A stretch of DNA of 64,000 bases from Panopea generosa (GCA_029582155.1 CM055896.1:3969616-4033615); one strand, 5' to 3'. Counted from the first letter of the stretch, positions 37,940 to 50,701 are shown. Translations and numbers: made by a program. The notes: a model not told the origin generated them from the letters alone.

Positions 37940-39450
37940 CAGGCTTTACAGGTAACTTTGAATGTGATAAGTTTATCTTCATATCCACTAGATATATAGA
38001 TGTAGTTTTGAGTGTTACATGTATTAGCCCATATGGAATATTCGCGAGAGGTGTCACAGGTAACTTTAAATGAGATTAGCTTAGCTACATTTTAACTAAA
38101 TAGATTACAGGTAGCGTGGAGTGTGATTAGTTTATCTTCATATTAACTAAGTATATTACAGGTAACGTTGAGTGTGATTAGTTTATCTTCATAGTAACTA
38201 AGTATATTACAGGTAACGTGGAGTGTGATTAGTTTATCTTCAAGTAACGTTGAGTATAATACGTTTATTTTCATATTAACTAGATATATTACAGGTAACG
38301 TTGAATATGATTAGTTTATCTTCATATTAACTAAATATATTTCAGGTAACTTTGAGTATGATAAGTTTATCTTCATATTTACTAGATATATTACAGGTAA
38401 CGTTGAGTGCGATTAGTTTATTTTCATATTAACTAGAATATATTACAGGTAGCTTTGAGTATGATTAGTCTATCTTCATATTAACAAAGTATATTACAGA
38501 TAACGTGGAGTGTGATTAGTTTATCTTCATATTAACTAGATATGTTACAGGTAACGTTGAGTATAATACGCTTATTTTCATATTAACTAGATATATTACA
38601 GATAACGTTCAGTATGATTAGTTTATCTTCATATTAACTAAATATATTTCAGGTAACTTTGAGTATGATAAGTTTATCTTCATATTTACTAGATATATTA
38701 CAGGTAACGTTGAGTGCGATTAGTTTATTTTCATATTAACTAGAATATATTACAGGTAACTTTGAGTATGATTAGTCTATCTTCATATTAACAAAGTATA
38801 TTACAGATAACGTGGAGTGTGATTAGTTTATCTTCATATTAACTAGATATGTTACAGGTAACGTTGAGTATAATACGCTTATTTTCATATTAACTAGATA
38901 TATTACAGATAACGTTGAGTATGATTTGTTTATCTTCATATTAACTAAATATATTTCAGGTAACTTTGAGTATGATAAGTTTATCTTCATATTTACTAGA
39001 TATATTACAGGTAACGTTGAGTGCGATTAGTTTATTTTCATATTAACTAGAATATATTACAGGTAACTTTGAGTATGATAAGTTTATCTTCATATTAACT
39101 AGATATTTTACAGGTAACGTTGAGTGTGAATAGTTTATCTTCATATTAACTAGATATATTACAGGTATCTTTTAGTAGGATAAAATGATCTGATATATAA
39201 AAAAAGGTGTTACAGATAACGTTTAGTGGGATTTATGTCATAACATATTCGCTAGATTTATTAAAGGTAAATTTAAGTAAATGGTACATGTGTTAGGCCA
39301 TCTGACATATTTACGAGTGGTGTTACGGGTAATTTTAGGCTGATTAATTGATCTGTAATATAAACGAGAGATGTTACATGTAACTTTGAGTGTGATTAGC
39401 TGATCTAACATTTTCACGATAGATTTTGAAAGTTATTTCGACTTTGATCA
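37940..39450. repeat. 51-bp minisatellite with 307-bp higher-order unit
   Basis: Each monomer is close to ATTACAGGTAACGTTGAGTG then TGATTAGTTTATCTTCATA and TTAACTAGATAT. In the core, a six-monomer block repeats as a unit: its marker GAGTATAATACG occurs near 38253, 38560 and 38867, 307 bp apart. Flanking monomers (37940-38240 and 39110-39450) are more diverged, as expected for array edges. Confidence 0.95.
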
Positions 39451-39858
39451 GCCGATTTTTCAAGGAATCGAGTTTTTTTTGGTGTATAGTTATAGTATAT
39501 AAAGTGAAGAAAAACTTACTCATATCCAAGGTCATATGTATTGTATCTGTATTATCATCTATATATTTTATAAGCCAATTCGTTCAATTTGTTTAACTGC
39601 TTAAACACATGTTCTTATACAGTCAATAGCTGTATCCAAGCTGTCAACACTCGTAGATTTCAAAAGATAAAACTAGAAACACAGTTTAATTTTAAGAGAT
39701 AAAGCATCTCCGAACTAAATTCTGCGTCAGCCTTCTGCCATTACAATCTTCGTGTTATCTCATTATGATATATACCGAACAATATATCATTAAAATAAAA
39801 GCAAATAAATATGCCAACCGGTACTTTATGTTGGTTAATGCTAACATTCTGTCTATTA

Positions 39859-39940
39859 TCCCAGACAATATTCTCCAATTCGAAAAGGTGAAATCTCGCT
39901 CTCGTTAGTGACGAGATCTTGAGCTCAGGGGAATCGGTCA
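39859..39940 (+). repeat. Candidate left terminal inverted repeat
   Basis: Runs from CCCAGACAATATT through TTCGAAAAGG and AATCTCGCTCTCGTTAGTGA to TGAGCTCAGGGGAAT. It pairs with 56338-56421. The central segment is nearly self-complementary, so it matches the other end in both orientations. Confidence 0.5.
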
Positions 39941-40617
39941 CAATATAAACAAACGGTAGTGATGTTTCTGGCAGCGGTTTATACAACAAAAGTCTACACT
40001 TAACAGCCATGAAAAGAAAAAAAAACAACACAAGATACGAAAGAAAATGAAAAAGTAAGTTTCTCATGATAAAATAAAATTACTTTTTATTGTTTAGTGC
40101 GTGTCTGTAATAATTTAATACTTGTTTTTCTGATGATGGGTGGGGTAATTTGTAAATTTCAGAAGTTCAGTATCCTATTGAATTTTGATCACTTACCTTA
40201 CTGTCATTCACAAATAAAGAATGGGTATACCTTAATTGTTAAATAGTTTAAGTGACATGACGGAATTTATTAATTATTCTGTCTTTAAAGAGATGTATTG
40301 TCTTATGAAATTTCTAACCCTAACTGGCAACATACTTGTTGCACTGTCAGTTATTCAGAAACAGTGATTTTATATCATAGTTATTACATTTCTTAGACAT
40401 TTTAATAAGTATTGTAATTTTCAGACACATTGACATTGTTGTTTTGAAAAGTGGTAATATAATTCTCGGACACAGTGGTAATTTAATTTTGAGACTTTGT
40501 GAAGATATTTATATGCTTTGTATTTGCATACACTTCAAAAATTTGTGTACCAAATAATACAGAGAAACCCTGCAGGAATTGTCTTATGAAGCTGTGACCC
40601 AATAATATAATAACAGT

Positions 40618-40700
40618 CACTACTGTCATGAACCAGAGATCAAACCTGAAACCCATGAATCACGGGTCTGACATCTTATCATGTAGTCTGACATTGCAAA
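40618..40700 (-). mobile_element. Decayed tRNA-like SINE head
   Basis: A reversed head-like segment with ACCAGAGATCAAACCTGAAA, CACGGGTCTGACATCTTATC and an A-box remnant. Too diverged to place. Confidence 0.35.
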
Positions 40701-41195
40701 AACAAGCATGATTGAATTTTAAATAGTAATATTACCCTTAGCTTGATGAAGAAAAGCTATATTCTTCTTTTAGTTGATTTTTGCACTACGTGTTGATGTA
40801 GACCCAGGCTAGCCTGCACATCTATGTCGTAATATCAGGGTCTATGCTGTTTAATCAATAAATTATCAAAAAACACTATAAAAAAAGGAATGGAATTTAA
40901 GGTAACATGGTCTGTTATTTTTAATTGTCTAAGAAGGAATAATAAATTATTGATTTAAATAAAATCTTATTTAGCTGAAATGTTAAAATTGACAGCATTA
41001 ATATTTTTTTATATCTTTTTTCTTATCATATTAAGCTGCTGCATCCATTGCTGCATAGCAGGAAATTGTTATAAGATTTTAATTTCATACCCTTTTTAAA
41101 TAAATGTAGATCAAGCATAGTTGTTGGGGGTATGGGGAAGGGTGTGGTTGTTGTTTTACATAACCGGCACTGTTTTTTTATAAATCACATTGTGC

Positions 41196-41590
41196 ATTTT
41201 ACCAGTAAGTGAAGAAGCAGATAGGGCGGCTAAGGAGGGCCTAGGAATACAAAACTATTTCCAATTCAGTCCCCCTTGCACCAACCGAGGTCTATTCCTT
41301 AACAAGGAAAATAATCATTAAGAAATGGTCCACTTTTATTTCTAAAAAAACATTTAAACAAACATTTCGCAGGACCTCGGTTAATTTCAGACGACCAACA
41401 AATTACTCTAATAATAAGAGAATTGATGAATGCATTACTCGTCTGAGATTGGGTGTAAATCTCCTCCCAGGAAATAGAGGATAATATATAATTAATAAAG
41501 GGAGATATTGCACCCAGTGCAAGGAAAAAATTACCACTGAACATCTTCTGCTACACTTGCCCGATTCACAGGGTTCCCCCGGTCAAATTT
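41196..41590 (+). pseudogene. LINE ORF2 3' end (RNase H and zinc-knuckle end), broken
   Basis: The frame at 41202 gives ILPVSEEADRAAKEGLG, the closing part of a retroelement RNase H (N-x-x-AD-x-AA-x-E). A frameshift near 41310 leads to IIKKWSTFISKKTFKQTF, RIDECITRLRLGVNLLPGN, a stop, and then RYCTQCKEKITTEHLLLHL. The LRLG and C-x2-C...EHLL pattern is the C terminus common to non-LTR reverse transcriptases. It has at least one frameshift and one stop, no upstream RT domain in the window, and no poly(A). It is a dead 5'-truncated copy, nested in the candidate transposon. Confidence 0.75.
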
Positions 41591-42574
41591 AAGGACTGCG
41601 CTTGCTGGAAATAAGGTAGATTTCGACATTAATAATATTTTGAACCCCAGCAAGGCAGTCCGGGCCTCAGTCTATAAAGCTTTGGAATGTTATATTCTAG
41701 ACTGTCAGATGTCTGACAAAATATAGACTTAAAAATTCAGGCCCTAATTTCATCAGTTATCCCTGAAACTACCACCCAGGGTCAGCAAAAATGTTTTATA
41801 GTACTTTGATTGGGGTTTCCAGTATGGTTTGATTTACTTGTTGTAGTGCTTGGTCCTTCTAAGTACAAAAAGTATCAGTTTCTAGTGGGAGGTGGGGTGA
41901 GACCACAATGCAGTCCACAAAAATGTTGTGTGGCCTGGGGTGTGGACTCATGCCACCTCCCACAGCTGAGCCATGCTTACCCAGAGAGAATTGTCATGTT
42001 AAAATATCAGATATGTAGTAAAATATTTTTGTCAGGCTTACATTCAGTCTGATTGAATTATAAATTGATTGGCATGAGAGTGATTTTTTTTTATGCCACC
42101 TTAAAATAACCTCCATTAAAAAGGAGATTGTATATGGGATTTATAACATTCACAACAAATATATGCTGACCCTGGGGAATGATAATATTCATTATATTAT
42201 CAAGGGACCTGGCCCGGTACCCCAGCACGGGTGATAAAAAATTTTTTACAGGGCCCCAAAATTCAGTGGAATACTATTATTAGCAATATTAATTAGGCCT
42301 GGACCTGTTAGGCCCAAGCGGCTAATTAGCTCTATCCTAAATGCAACAATATATTATTTTTACTATCAATGTTATATATAATGTACAAAACTTTTAATAA
42401 TATGTTGTTTATTTTATAACCCTAAACTGGGCCGTTTTGTACGTAGGAGACAGGATTATAACCATTATTTTTAAGTAACTTATTTTAAATATGTACTATT
42501 ATTTTAATAAAATATTGTTGCACTTAGAAAACAGCTTTTTATCCTACACCACATGAACATCATATAGCCTGTGT

Positions 42575-43809
42575 AATTCCAACCAAGATTCACTGGTGTG
42601 TGTATAAGTTTTTATTTATCCTCGCGCTTTGAACAAGTCATTTTGGCGAGCAGGATAGGATGATTATTAAAAATTAAAAGATGATTACACATTTCTGTGA
42701 TGATTAATGTGTGATGAATGGAGATGATTCACATAATAAGTCGTGTCTATATTCAACTTTGAAGTTTGTTATTAACTGAGTTGTTTAATACAACAACATT
42801 TTTATATTTTTGCATTCGGTGCTTACTAATTCTAACATTGTTTATACTCATGATATTTTTAAATTTGTAGATTGACGACCAAAGTGTAGATTAATCGACT
42901 AAGAATATTATTATTTCTTTTTGTATTTACCGATTGCAGCCATATATTACTTATTAGTGCATGTAATTGATTAATTTAAATAAGGTGCACATATGGTTGT
43001 TCACCAATATTTTAAGTTAAACAACGCTGCTCATAGCGCAAATTGCTTTGCTTATAACGTCAGCGATATTCAACCTAACTATAAACCTTAGATAAAAATT
43101 TAATTCCATCCAAGGTGTTATCTGAACACATTAATTGTGTGTGGTTACAATGGTAAAATATAAGTACTTATCTTATGTAACCATGTATCCAGCGTACCAC
43201 CAATAATTGTCAATAGTAAACCATCAACAAATTATGGTGTGCCGTAAAACCCCAATCATAGTGTTTGATGGTATAAATGAACTGACCTAAATGGTTTGGC
43301 TGCAATGGAATTTATGGGATGTGTATTATTTTTGTACATTGTCACAGCTACTTATCATGCTATTTGTATATATTTGTAGTATCAGCTGAAGAGGGTATTA
43401 TCCATCAGCATATCGCACTTTATTTAAAAAATGACCAGTCACTGTTAATCGTACCATTCTGCATCAATAATGGTAAAGAATGGTTTAAGAGTGTGTTAAA
43501 ATAAAGTGACGTTAAACTGTGAAATATGTATAATAGGGCACCCGGCAGCTCGCGCGTACCTTAAAAGTGCCAATAATAAAAAATATTTTAAGAAATCAGA
43601 TATCATCTCAGATCAGATCTGAAATGAACTGATTAACAGTAACTGGTCCCAAATATTTAGAATAAAAAATAGTCTTGTGTAACTCTATACTGAATATCAG
43701 GGTGGTAGTAACCATAATATTCCCTACAACCGCACTCATTAGTGTATATTGAGTGCGATGAGACATATAATCCCGTACCAACAGGTACGTTATTATTTTT
43801 ATGCGATAG
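42575..43809 (+). repeat. Copy 1 of a large unclassified repeat (direct)
   Basis: Begins GATTCACTGG and includes CTCGCGCTTTGAACAAGTCA, TTTTGGCGAGC, TTGTCAATAGTAAACCATCA, GTGTGCCGTAAAACC and GGGCACCCGGCAG. The same landmarks in the same order occur in copy 2 and, inverted, in copy 3. No coding frame is recognisable. Confidence 0.85.
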
Positions 43810-45208
43810 ATTCACTGGTCATCAAGTGCAATCTTTTGTATGTATAAGTGTTTCTTTACCCTCGCACTTTGAACTAAGTCATTTTGGCGAGCCGGATAAG
43901 ATGATTATTTAAAAAACAGGATGATTGCTTAAAAAGCAAGGTGATTATATTAAAAGATAAGATGATCATTTAAAATTAATGATAATGATGATGATGAAGA
44001 TGACGGCGATAATCGGTGATTACCCACTATGGAGTTTAAACACTTATTGTTTTATAAATATGGACATTCCTATTTTTACTTAATCAGTTGTTTAATTAGT
44101 TATTTTTAATTGCTTATATTGATGCAGACTTTATACGATTTACTTCAATATTCAAATACTAATGTTTAATTATTGAGACTCCAGGCATTCTACTCTACCT
44201 TGTGCAGCCAAAATATGATTTAAAAATATTAGTACCGATTGTACTAGCATTACTATGGTATGTGTAAAACCTATATATTAGGCCAGACGCTTTTGCTTAT
44301 AGCGCAAATAAATTTGCTTGAGATATCATAAGCGTCCGACCCAACTTGAACCCTCAACAGGAATGATTCCCGCTGATTGTTTATCTGTGCACACTAATTG
44401 TGCTCAGTTGCTATGGTAATATTTTATTTGTATGACAGTACCGTTAGCAACCGTATATACCACATACAGAGAGTAATTGTCAATATATAAATATCAACAA
44501 ACTAAAGTATGCCGTAAAACCAGCAACAATATTATTTTGTTGCTGGTATGGTACTTGACTTAAAAGAATATGGCTACACAGGTATTAATGTTTAAGTAAA
44601 TGAGGTTTCATATATTAGTATATTTTCAGTCGATCGTCTTGCATAGCTCTATATTGAATGCCTATGATACTAATAACATCATTTGACATTCTCTAAAACC
44701 ATTATACAGTAGTATTTACTGTTAATGGTGAACCATATAACCCTGTACACACGTACATTGTTATTTATATACTTTAAATTGTATATTTGTATTTGTATGG
44801 TAAACTAGAAAGTTGTAATAACTTCTAAAAGTGTTCAACCATTTTTTTTTAATAATATAGCGGCAGGTACCGCTATATCATAGTTTGAGCTACGCAAGTT
44901 TATGAATAATTAATTTATTGAAAAATGTTCGTCAGCCTTGCAATATTTTGCTAGTATACCACACTATTAAAATGTGACCAACCACCGCTAATCTCCCATG
45001 ATGTATCAGATATTGGTACACAATGGACTAAAAGTATGTTAAAAATTGTTATTAAATTAAATTGTGATGTTTGTAAAGAAGCACCCGGCAGATTGCTCGT
45101 ACCTAAAAAGCGCCATAATTAAAAAATATCTTAAAAAATCCGATATCCCCTCAGGTAGTGAATACGGAGTTACTATATAGTCCCGTAATCAACATGATAT
45201 ACGTTATC
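43810..45208 (+). repeat. Copy 2 of the large repeat; left arm of a giant palindrome
   Basis: A direct tandem neighbour of copy 1, with CCCTCGCACTTTGAACTAAG, GGCGAGCCGG, a GAT/GAC-rich run near 43980, AGCAACAATATTATTTTGTT (itself a hairpin), GCACCCGGCAGATTGCTCG, and the end TCAACATGATATACGTTA. Compared with copies 1 and 3 it lacks about 140-160 bp near 45155. Confidence 0.9.
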
Positions 45209-45265
45209 GCAATCTTTTGTTTACATCTTCTCCGGGTCAACATTCCATTGAAGGTCAAACGCTGC

Positions 45266-45378
45266 CGATTGGCTGGATTTCAATCACGGACCTAATAGTG
45301 AACAGTTCTATTTTTACTTCACAGTTTTATGTCCTGAGCTTAAAGCCGAAAACGGATTGAAATCTAGCCAATCGGAAT
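45266..45378. repeat. Short inverted repeat in the palindrome loop
   Basis: GCCGATTGGCTGGATTTCAA near 45267 pairs with TTGAAATCTAGCCAATCGG ending near 45377, giving a nested hairpin of about 20-bp stems with a loop of about 70 bp. Confidence 0.85.
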
Positions 45379-45587
45379 GAGCGTTTCATTCCCGATCGAA
45401 CCACTCAGCGACCGGCTTTTATTGGGGCCTTTGGCCCTACTGATGTTGATCTGGGGAAGAGATGTATTATTAAATATGAACATGAACGCTTTATATCTAG
45501 TAATGGATGTGTATTATACACATTTTAGCGTTTTTTGCATGTTTATATTAATTTATAATGATTATAATTTTAATAATTATTTAAATA

Positions 45588-47090
45588 GTAACGTATATCA
45601 TGTTGATTACGGGACTATATGGCAACTCCGTATTCACTACACAGCATTGAGTACGGTTCTAGGGAATATCATGGTTAGGAAATGCCATGATACTCATTAT
45701 TGAATTACACAAGACTACTTTATAAATATATAGTGACCAACTTCTACTAATCAGTTCTCAGCAGATCTGATCTGAGGGGATATCGGGTTTTTTAAGATAT
45801 TTTTTAATTATAGCGCTTTTTAGGTACGAGCAATCTGCCGGGTGCTTCTTTACAAACATCACAATTTAATAACAATTTTTATCATATTTTTAGTCCATTG
45901 TGTACCACTATGTGATACATCATGGGAGATTAGCGGTGGTTGGTCACTTTTTAATAATGTGGTGTACTGATAAAATATTGCAAGGCTGACGAACACATTT
46001 TAATAACTTAATTATTCATAAACTTGCGTAGCTCAATCTATGATATAACGGTACCTGCTGATATATTAATAAAAAAAATGGTTGAACACTTTTAGAAGTT
46101 CTTACAACTCTTTAGTGTACCCTACAAATATACAATTTAAAGTATATAAATAACAATGTACGTGTGTACAGGGTTATATGGTTCACCACTAACAGTAAAT
46201 ACTACTGTATAATGGTTTTAGGGAATGTCAATCGATGTTATTAGTATCATAGGCATTCAATATAGAGCTATGCAAGACGATCAACTGAAAATAGACTAAT
46301 ATATGAAACATCATTTACTTAAATATTAATACCTGTGCAGCCATATTCTTTTAAGTCACGTACCATACCAGCAACAAAATAATATTGTTGCTGGTTTTAC
46401 GGCATACTCTAGTTTGTTGATATTTTTGTATTGGCAATTACTGTCTGTATGTGGTATATACGGTTGCTAACGGTACTGTCATACAAATAAAAATATTACC
46501 ATAGCAACTGAGCACAATTAGTGTGCACAGATATACAGTCAGCGGGAATCATTCCTGTTGAGGGTTCAAGTTGGGTCGGACACTTATGATATCTCAAACA
46601 AATTTATTTGCGCTATAAGCAAAAGTATCTGGCCTAACATATAGGTTTTACATATAGTAAAGAACCATAATAACGCTCGTACACTTGGTACTAATATTTT
46701 AACTCATATTTTGGCTGCACAAGGTAGAGTAGAATGCCTGGAGTCTTAATAATTAAACGTTAGCATTTGGTTGTTGAAGAAGGTCATATAAAGTCTGCAT
46801 CAATATAAGCAAATAAAAACATTCAATAAAACAACCGGTTAAATAAAAATAGGAGTATCTATATTTATTAAACAATAAGTGTTTAAACTCCATAGTGGGT
46901 AATCATCGTTTATCGTCGTCATCTTCATCATCATCATTAGTTTTAAATAATCATCTTATCTTTTAAATAATCACCTTATTTTTTAAGTAATCATCTTGTT
47001 TTTTAAATAATCATCTTATCCGGCTCGCCAAAATGACTTAGTTCAAAGTGCGAGGGTAAATAAATACTTATACATACATACCAGTAAGTA
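45588..47090 (-). repeat. Copy 3 of the large repeat; right arm of a giant palindrome
   Basis: In reverse complement it has the same landmark order as copy 2: TAACGTATATCATGTTGATT at the inner edge, CGAGCAATCTGCCGGGTGC (reversed), the hairpin around 46370, the GAT-rich run near 46930 and CCGGCTCGCCAAAATGACTT at the outer edge. The region 45640-45780 keeps the piece lost from copy 2. The two arms of about 1.4-1.5 kb are separated by a loop of about 380 bp. Confidence 0.9.
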
Positions 47091-47681
47091 GCCAATTTAA
47101 TATATGATTAGCTTTTCAAACAGTTCACTGGACAAATAGGGACAGTGTCATATAGAATATTATACCTACAGGCATACTGCACAAAGTCCAGCTGCTGGCA
47201 CCCTGTAGAGCTTTCATAATTCACCAACACCACATTCACACCATGTGGTAATGGGAAATACCATGCCACAGTGTGCATATTGTACCCTAATTAGCATAAA
47301 TCACTCTAGGGTTTATGACCAGGATGTATGTAATATCACATAGTGTTATGACTTTATACATATTTAAACATTTTTTCGAAGTGACATTAAACAATCAATT
47401 TAAATACAAAATCTTTTATTTTTCTTGTTGCCTAAACTAAAATGTGCATCAGAAATTTAAAAAGAAAAAATCCTACACAACTTTGTATGATGTATTTGTA
47501 TTTAATTACAAAATATATGCAACTTTCTTAGTAAGTTCACAAAAAGGTTGAAAATGGTCAATTAGTATTTTTTTATCTCCATTTTTTAGAAATTATTCAT
47601 ATCTTAGTGGCACTCTGCTAACACATATTTTATACAAATAAAGAAGTTGATGATATAAACTAGAAGAAATAGAATTTATAT

Positions 47682-47751
47682 GTAACGTCCGTCCCAACTA
47701 CATATACATGTATATGTAGTTGGGATGTATATGTAGTTGAGACGGACGTAA
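47682..47751. repeat. Short near-perfect palindrome
   Basis: ACGTCCGTCCCAACTACATA on the left pairs with TATGTAGTTGAGACGGACGT on the right. The centre CTACATATACATGTATATGTAG is given by position 47698-47719 and is itself fully self-complementary. It may be a minimal foldback element. Confidence 0.85.
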
Positions 47752-48625
47752 GATATACATTTTACACTTCAGTGAATATCTTTCTTAAGCACACATGGGT
47801 CAATTTTTAGATTTTTTTTATAGTACATTAATATGTATGACAGCTGGTGAATGAATCATTCTTATTATCTTCTTGGAAGAATATATGCCAGTTTGTTTTT
47901 TTGTCACAAATTGAAATTATTTGATTTTATGTATTTTTTCTCAAATACACTATTTTAACAGTAAAAACAAAACTCTGCTGTTGAATAACATACAATAGCA
48001 AAGCGTTAGAAGGAAAATAACTTTGATTTAGTACATTTTCACATATATTTATGGATAAATAAAGGAACAAAGGTTTTAATTTTTATTTTCCATAACGAAG
48101 TACAGGACTGTATCAAATGTCTATTTAAGAATAAATGACCTACCTGACCGTGAAAAGCCACATATCAACATAAAAGTAATTAAATTATCTATCGATCAAA
48201 ATGAATAAAATGAGTTTGTGAACAATTAAATGACGTATTTGTATTTGAATAAAGGGTAAATTTTAGATGCCAACACATTATGCTCCCAAACATATGTTTT
48301 TAGGCCATTCTAAGCTCTAAAATAAAAATCATAGCTTTTTTGTGATAAATTAAAAAAACACAGTTAAGTAGTATTGATATGTTTTAATAGTAATGGTTAA
48401 AATTAGAAATTAACTTATATTTTGTTTTCTAAAATAATTTTCCTATTATTTTTTTTAAAAAATGGCCTATTTACTGTACAACAGGCACCATTAACTGTTA
48501 AACAGGCAAGCACAAGTTATATTTTTAAATACCACAATAAAAAATGTTTCTCTTATGAAATTCAAGCTGTTTTCATGTATGTGAGTTGTAAATTCTTCTA
48601 AAATATTTGTTTTGCTTATTTTTAG

Positions 48626-50701
48626 GTTTCTGATGTGCATTTACCAGACAGCCTTCGAGAACTCCACCAGTTAACGAACCCACAGCTTTCAACACTATTA
48701 AGACAACTACATATACCTTCTAAAGGAAAAGCGCAACCATAGAATCACGTTATTAGCCAAAAAACTGAACAAATGATCCTTTCATCAGCACTTTGAAGGA
48801 TGTGTCTAATATAGTTGAAGGCTGGGAAACTGATATACGTCTGGTGCCAGAGGTAAAACTTGATTATATAGTTCAATACCTTCTGGCATCACATGACATC
48901 ACTCCAAAGAAGAATGGTGACTATGAAGTCTATGATGAGAAGAGCCTTCGTTGCTACAAAGCCCTGCGTTCGTATAATTTGTGGGAGTCGGGCCATATCC
49001 ATGGCATTGAATACAATGAACTTGTAAGTCTCAGTAACCTTTTGTGCACTGAAATGTAAAGCCAACCCATCCTTCGACACTTCTGGAACACAATATGAAG
49101 TCATAGTTATACTGAAAGAATCTGGTGAACCAGTCGGGGCATGTTGTTCATGTGTTGCTGGGCTTGGTGAGGCATGTACTCATGTCGCTGGTTTACTTTT
49201 TGCAATTGAAGATTTCATTTCAAGAGGATATAAAGATCTACCGGACTGCCAAACCACAACAGAAAAACTATGTAAATGGGTTGCTCCTAAAGGTCCAAAG
49301 GTAACGCCCAAGCCATTAAAACAAATTCCTGTACAAAAACCATCAAAGTACAAAAAGGTTAAACTGTATAGTGCTAGTGAATTTAAACCAGTTCCAGAAA
49401 ACCTCAGACCAGTGGATATGAATGATTTGCAAACATTACATAATTCCCTATGCCTTATTAATCCAAATTTACCCTGGGTTAGAGGAGTGGCCCCTCAAGT
49501 GTTAGAGAAGATTCATCCCAGAGATGTTCTTGATCCAGTTCCAGTTTTAAGTTTACAGGACAATGTAGAATATTTGAACGAATCAATAGCACCTTCAAGA
49601 GAAGAAGAAGTATCTACTAATGAACAACCCCTGACATTAAAGGAAAGATTAACATATATTTTGCACGGTGACCAATTCGCAGAAGTTGTGAAAAAGATAG
49701 CAATGACGCCAGATGAAAGAACAATAGTGGAACATTTGACATTTGATCAATCTGCTTCTGTTGAATGGTTCCTTTACCGCCAGGGTATGATAACTGCATC
49801 AACTTTTCATCATGTTTCTGTCCATGTCGACAAACTCATCAGTTCAGGTATAAAAGAAAATACAGCAACAGATAAATTAGTGGATATGCTCGTCAACGGC
49901 AGTAAATTTAAAGGTAATGCTGCTACACGCTATGGGAGCAGTAGTGAGTCTGTAGCGGCAAAATTGTATGAACAGCAGTTCAAGAAGTCTCATCAGAATG
50001 TGGAAGTTTGTAAAAGAGGCCTTGTGATTGATAGTGAACATTGTTACATAGGCGTTTTTCATGATAGAATTGTTCAGTGTGACTGCCATGGAAGAAGACT
50101 GATGGAAATCAAATGTCCTTATACTTTCCAAACCAAAGATATTACGTTTGAGAGCCTTGATTATCTTTTTCAAATTAAAGGAAAATATCACCTGAAGCAG
50201 AAAGGCAATCCATACTATTCCCAAATCCAAGTACAAATGATGGTTACTGGTATCCGAGTCTCTGATCTTGTCATTTTTTATGGCAGTAGTATATGTGTTA
50301 TTCCTGTGGAGTATGACAGTGCCCATTGTGGTTTATTAATGAAGAACCTGAATTTCTTTTTCATTGAACATGTGCTGCCAACTCTTCTATGTCAAACCAA
50401 CAGCCCTTCTCTCAAAAGTGAGCAGGAAAGTTTAAATTGTGGTATTTTACAGGAAAGGAGAATTGTTCAAAACAGTGTAAGTGTCGATAGTGATAGATAC
50501 TACTGTGGTAAATGTGGAGAGTTGTTATCAGAAAACATTTCAGATAATAAACAGGCCAGTATTAAGTGTGAATGCCAATGTCAGTGCAATCAATGGTTTC
50601 ACTGGAAGTGTGTAGGCTATATTCCAGATCCAGACAACTTTGATGTTGAACCTCCATGGTTCTGCAGAAACTGTGTGAAATCTTGTGACATTGTCATGTG
50701 A
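48626..50701 (+). pseudogene. SAP-SWIM-YqaJ nuclease-PHD protein, N-terminal part broken
   Basis: After an acceptor-like TTATTTTTAG at 48625 the sequence encodes a SAP-like start (LRELHQLTNPQLSTLLRQL, PSKGKAQP) ending at a TAG (48740). A different frame from 48793 gives YDEKSLRCYKALRSYNLWES, and near 49035 a +1 shift leads to FCALKCKANPS. From there the frame is open to the TGA at 50699. The zinc-binding SWIM motif CSCVAGLGEACTH is at about 49150. The YqaJ/lambda-exonuclease core lies at about 49780-50300: MITAS, TRYGSSSESVAAKLY, LMEIKCPY (catalytic E-x-K), YYSQIQVQMMV. A PHD-type C4HC3 finger ends the protein (YYCGKCGE, CNQWFHWKCVG, PPWFCRNCV). The family is a nuclease common in mollusc, cnidarian and fish mobile DNA. 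Two frame breaks and one stop suggest a decaying copy, though assembly indels are possible. Confidence 0.85.

Noticed and set aside
39741-40067. - strand 108-codon frame with a hydrophobic start
   Set aside because: It spans the candidate terminal repeat, has no domain and no splice or family support.
41810-42052. 80-codon frame with several cysteines
   Set aside because: No recognisable zinc-finger spacing or homologous pattern; it lies in repeat-rich DNA after the LINE remnant.
45377-45703. 108-codon frame in the palindrome loop
   Set aside because: It overlaps the inner arm of the inverted repeat, shows no domain, and its composition is like the surrounding AT-rich DNA.
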